Assembly (NCBI RefSeq): GCF_002252525.1 | Contig: NZ_NNRM01000048.1 | Coordinates: 1 to 64,000, forward strand | Reading direction: 5' to 3' | Source: Brucella pseudogrignonensis | GTDB lineage: Bacteria; Pseudomonadota; Alphaproteobacteria; Rhizobiales; Rhizobiaceae | Length of the DNA: 64,000 nt | Shown here: positions 62,583 through 64,000 of the stretch, piece after piece | Position numbering within the stretch: the first letter of the stretch is position 1 | Layout: each line of letters begins with the position of its first letter | Made by a program: the position numbers and the translations under genes | The notes under the pieces: generated by a model | The model's database searches: none | Seen by the model: the letters and a program-made list of their open reading frames with translations, nothing else | What the model was told of the DNA's origin: nothing

Positions 62583-63077
62583 TTACAATGCGCCCGGATA
62601 AACTCTGACTGGGCGGTTGTCTTTGACAGACTCCATCACCACAAAAGTGGAGGTGCTTGCCACATTCGGCAGGCTCGAGATTTTCTCGCCCAGCACCTCG
62701 CGGTAACGCCGGATGTTGGGCGTCCGCACTTTCAGCAGATAGTCGAATGAGCTTGCAATCATATGGCATTCTTCGACTTCGCGTATTTTGCGCACGGCAA
62801 CATTAAAGGCGGTGAGGGCCGCTTCGCGCGTGTCGGATAATTTCACGGTCGTAAAAGCGATATGATCAAGGCCAAGCTTTTCGGGATCAATCGCGGCGCG
62901 AAAGCCGATAATATAGCCTTCATCGACCAATCGTTTGACGCGTGCCTGACACGGCGTCTTGGAAAGGCCGACTTTTTTTGACAACTCCGTCATGGCAATG
63001 CGACCATCATCGCTCAGCACTTCAAGAATGCGACGATCGAACTGATCCAGATCGTCTACAGAGTCTATCTTTCGCAT
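62583..63077 (-). CDS. putR: Lrp/AsnC family regulator PutR
   Basis: A 164-residue regulator. The N-terminal helix-turn-helix (LSKKVGLSKTPCQARVKRLVDEGYI, residues 33-57 given in part) is followed by an AsnC-type ligand domain (VEECHMIASSFDYLLKVRTPNIRRY). It is divergent from putA, as in Agrobacterium and Brucella, where PutR activates putA in response to proline. The intergenic region holds a composite repeat. Confidence 0.85.
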   Translation of the reverse strand: MRKIDSVDDLDQFDRRILEVLSDDGRIAMTELSKKVGLSKTPCQARVKRLVDEGYIIGFRAAIDPEKLGLDHIAFTTVKLSDTREAALTAFNVAVRKIREVEECHMIASSFDYLLKVRTPNIRRYREVLGEKISSLPNVASTSTFVVMESVKDNRPVRVYPGAL

Positions 63078-63181
63078 TCAAACTGCCTCTTAAAGTCACT
63101 TTAATAAGATCGATTTGCCTTTATATGGATCAAATGAAGACAGAATGCAATTTGCGTCGATGATAGTGTGCGACCACATAT

Positions 63182-63280
63182 AGCGCATCCCGAAAAGTGT
63201 GAAACGGTTTTCGGATAAGATGCGCTTTAAAACAAAGAATGAGAGCGCCGATCTGATAAAATCAGATCGAAATGCGCTCG
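63182..63280. repeat. Composite repeat before putA: family A plus GAGCGC hairpin
   Basis: AGCGCATCCCGAAAA and TTTTCGGATAAGATGCGCT (63182-63228) are followed by AAAACAAAG and a second hairpin. In that hairpin GAGCGC (63243-63248) pairs with GCGCTC (63274-63279) and CGATCTGAT (63249-63257) with ATCAGATCG (63261-63269). The second hairpin ends 49 bases before putA and may influence its promoter or leader. Confidence 0.6.
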
Positions 63281-63328
63281 GAAGCATAGTTGAATTGGGC
63301 TTAAGCCTGTTTTTGCGAGCATTGCACC

Positions 63329-64000
63329 ATGACTGATAAAGTATCCGCTCACACCACTACTGTTTTCCAGAGCTTCGCGCCGCCAATCCGCGAGAAGACT
63401 CCTCTGCGCAAGGCGATCACCGATGCCTATCGTCGGCCAGAAGCTGAATGCGTGACCGCGCTGGTTCAGCAGGCGACCCTGCCTGAAGAAACGACCAAAC
63501 AGATCAGAGCGACCGCTCGCAAGCTGATCGAAGCCCTGCGTGCCAAGCACAAGGGAACAGGCGTTGAAGGTCTGGTGCATGAATATTCACTGTCGAGCCA
63601 GGAAGGCGTGGCGCTGATGTGCCTTGCCGAAGCTCTGCTGCGTATTCCGGATATGGCAACGCGTGATGCGCTGATCCGCGACAAGATTTCCAATGGCGAT
63701 TGGAAGTCGCATGTTGGCGGTGGTCGTTCGCTGTTCGTCAATGCTGCAACCTGGGGGCTTGTTGTCACCGGCAAGCTCACCAACACCGTCAATGACAGCG
63801 GTCTTTCGGCAGCGCTTACTCGCCTGATCGCCCGTTGTGGCGAGCCGGTTATCCGTCGCGGCGTGGATATGGCCATGCGCATGATGGGTGAGCAGTTCGT
63901 CACCGGCGAAACTATCGATGAAGCACTGAAGCGCGCAAAATCGCTTGAAGAACGCGGATTCCGTTATTCCTACGACATGCTCGGTGAAGCTGCCACGACT
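63329..64000 (+). CDS. putA: Proline utilisation protein PutA, N-terminal part (truncated by window edge)
   Basis: An open frame of 224 residues runs off the right edge. It begins MTDKVSAHTTTVFQSFAPP, and LRKAITDAYRRPEAE, LMCLAEALLRIPD and NAATWGLVVTGKLT are typical of the N-terminal arm and start of the proline dehydrogenase domain. PutA oxidises proline to glutamate in two steps (proline dehydrogenase, then pyrroline-5-carboxylate dehydrogenase). This is an alphaproteobacterial form without an obvious N-terminal ribbon-helix-helix DNA-binding domain, which fits regulation by the separate PutR. Confidence 0.92.
   Translation, partial: MTDKVSAHTTTVFQSFAPPIREKTPLRKAITDAYRRPEAECVTALVQQATLPEETTKQIRATARKLIEALRAKHKGTGVEGLVHEYSLSSQEGVALMCLAEALLRIPDMATRDALIRDKISNGDWKSHVGGGRSLFVNAATWGLVVTGKLTNTVNDSGLSAALTRLIARCGEPVIRRGVDMAMRMMGEQFVTGETIDEALKRAKSLEERGFRYSYDMLGEAATT

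Noticed and set aside
1-64000. CRISPR array, prophage, insertion sequence or replication origin
   Set aside because: No regularly spaced direct repeats, transposase, phage structural gene, repABC or DnaA-box cluster was seen in reading the window.

Overview
The window looks like a chromosome segment from an alphaproteobacterium of the order Rhizobiales, most likely Brucella in the broad sense (including Ochrobactrum). The evidence is the opening gene, whose first residues closely resemble the Brucella cell-cycle kinase PdhS as I remember it; a tRNA-His with A73 and no G-1; TTAA-N7-TTAA (CtrA-type) and TTAGAA-N3-TTCTAA (Irr-type) sites; and dispersed palindromic repeats in many intergenic gaps. 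No phage, insertion sequence, CRISPR array or replication origin is visible. The content is mostly transport and catabolism typical of a soil or host-associated heterotroph.

Layout. 1-2.8 kb: 5' part of pdhS (edge-truncated), tRNA-His, a small membrane protein, an MgtC/SapB-type protein, a YdcH-type protein and a small DUF1127-like protein. 2.8-5.8 kb: a tctCBA tricarboxylate transporter. 6.0-9.4 kb: a cobalamin riboswitch followed by a btuF-btuC-btuD-like ABC importer. 9.9-17.6 kb: an SMP-30-type lactonase, a ribose-type sugar ABC importer and a divergent two-component system. 17.6-25.1 kb: a hexuronate-type module (UxaB-like, FadR-type regulator, altronate dehydratase, zinc alcohol dehydrogenase, TRAP transporter). 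25.2-34.6 kb: an ABC importer split between two divergent operons, with an M81 peptidase-like protein, RidA, SDR, RpiR regulator, D-threonine-aldolase-like enzyme and an NTF2-like protein. 35.1-38.2 kb: a ProVWX-type betaine transporter. 38.7-45.4 kb: a RutR-like regulator and a probable operon for an N-heterocyclic compound, with a RutR-type box at its promoter. 45.6-48.7 kb: ferredoxin reductase, RidA, MFS exporter. 49.0 kb: a DUF1127 gene followed by tandem hairpins. 49.6-54.1 kb: tandem glycine riboswitch and gcvTHP. 54.8-56.1 kb: a membrane-anchored unknown and a sterol-desaturase family enzyme. 56.6-60.8 kb: efeUOB plus an efeM-like gene for iron uptake. 61-64 kb: a mannitol 2-dehydrogenase, the regulator PutR and the 5' part of putA.

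The most interesting signals are RNA. Downstream of the DUF1127 gene three hairpins all present UCCUCCC, the complement of a Shine-Dalgarno sequence, in their loops, and the last is an intrinsic terminator. A second, independent small RNA after gcvP shows CCUCCUCCC in a loop, with its own promoter-like sequence and terminator, and a third possible case lies after proX. These resemble the Cuckoo/CcsR and alpha-r14 RNAs of Alphaproteobacteria. Several operators can be tied to a neighbouring regulator: a CtrA box before pdhS, TGGT-N3-GCCA sites for the FadR-type regulator, a RutR-type box, and an Irr-type box before efeU. All functional statements are from reading the sequence; nothing was searched or computed.
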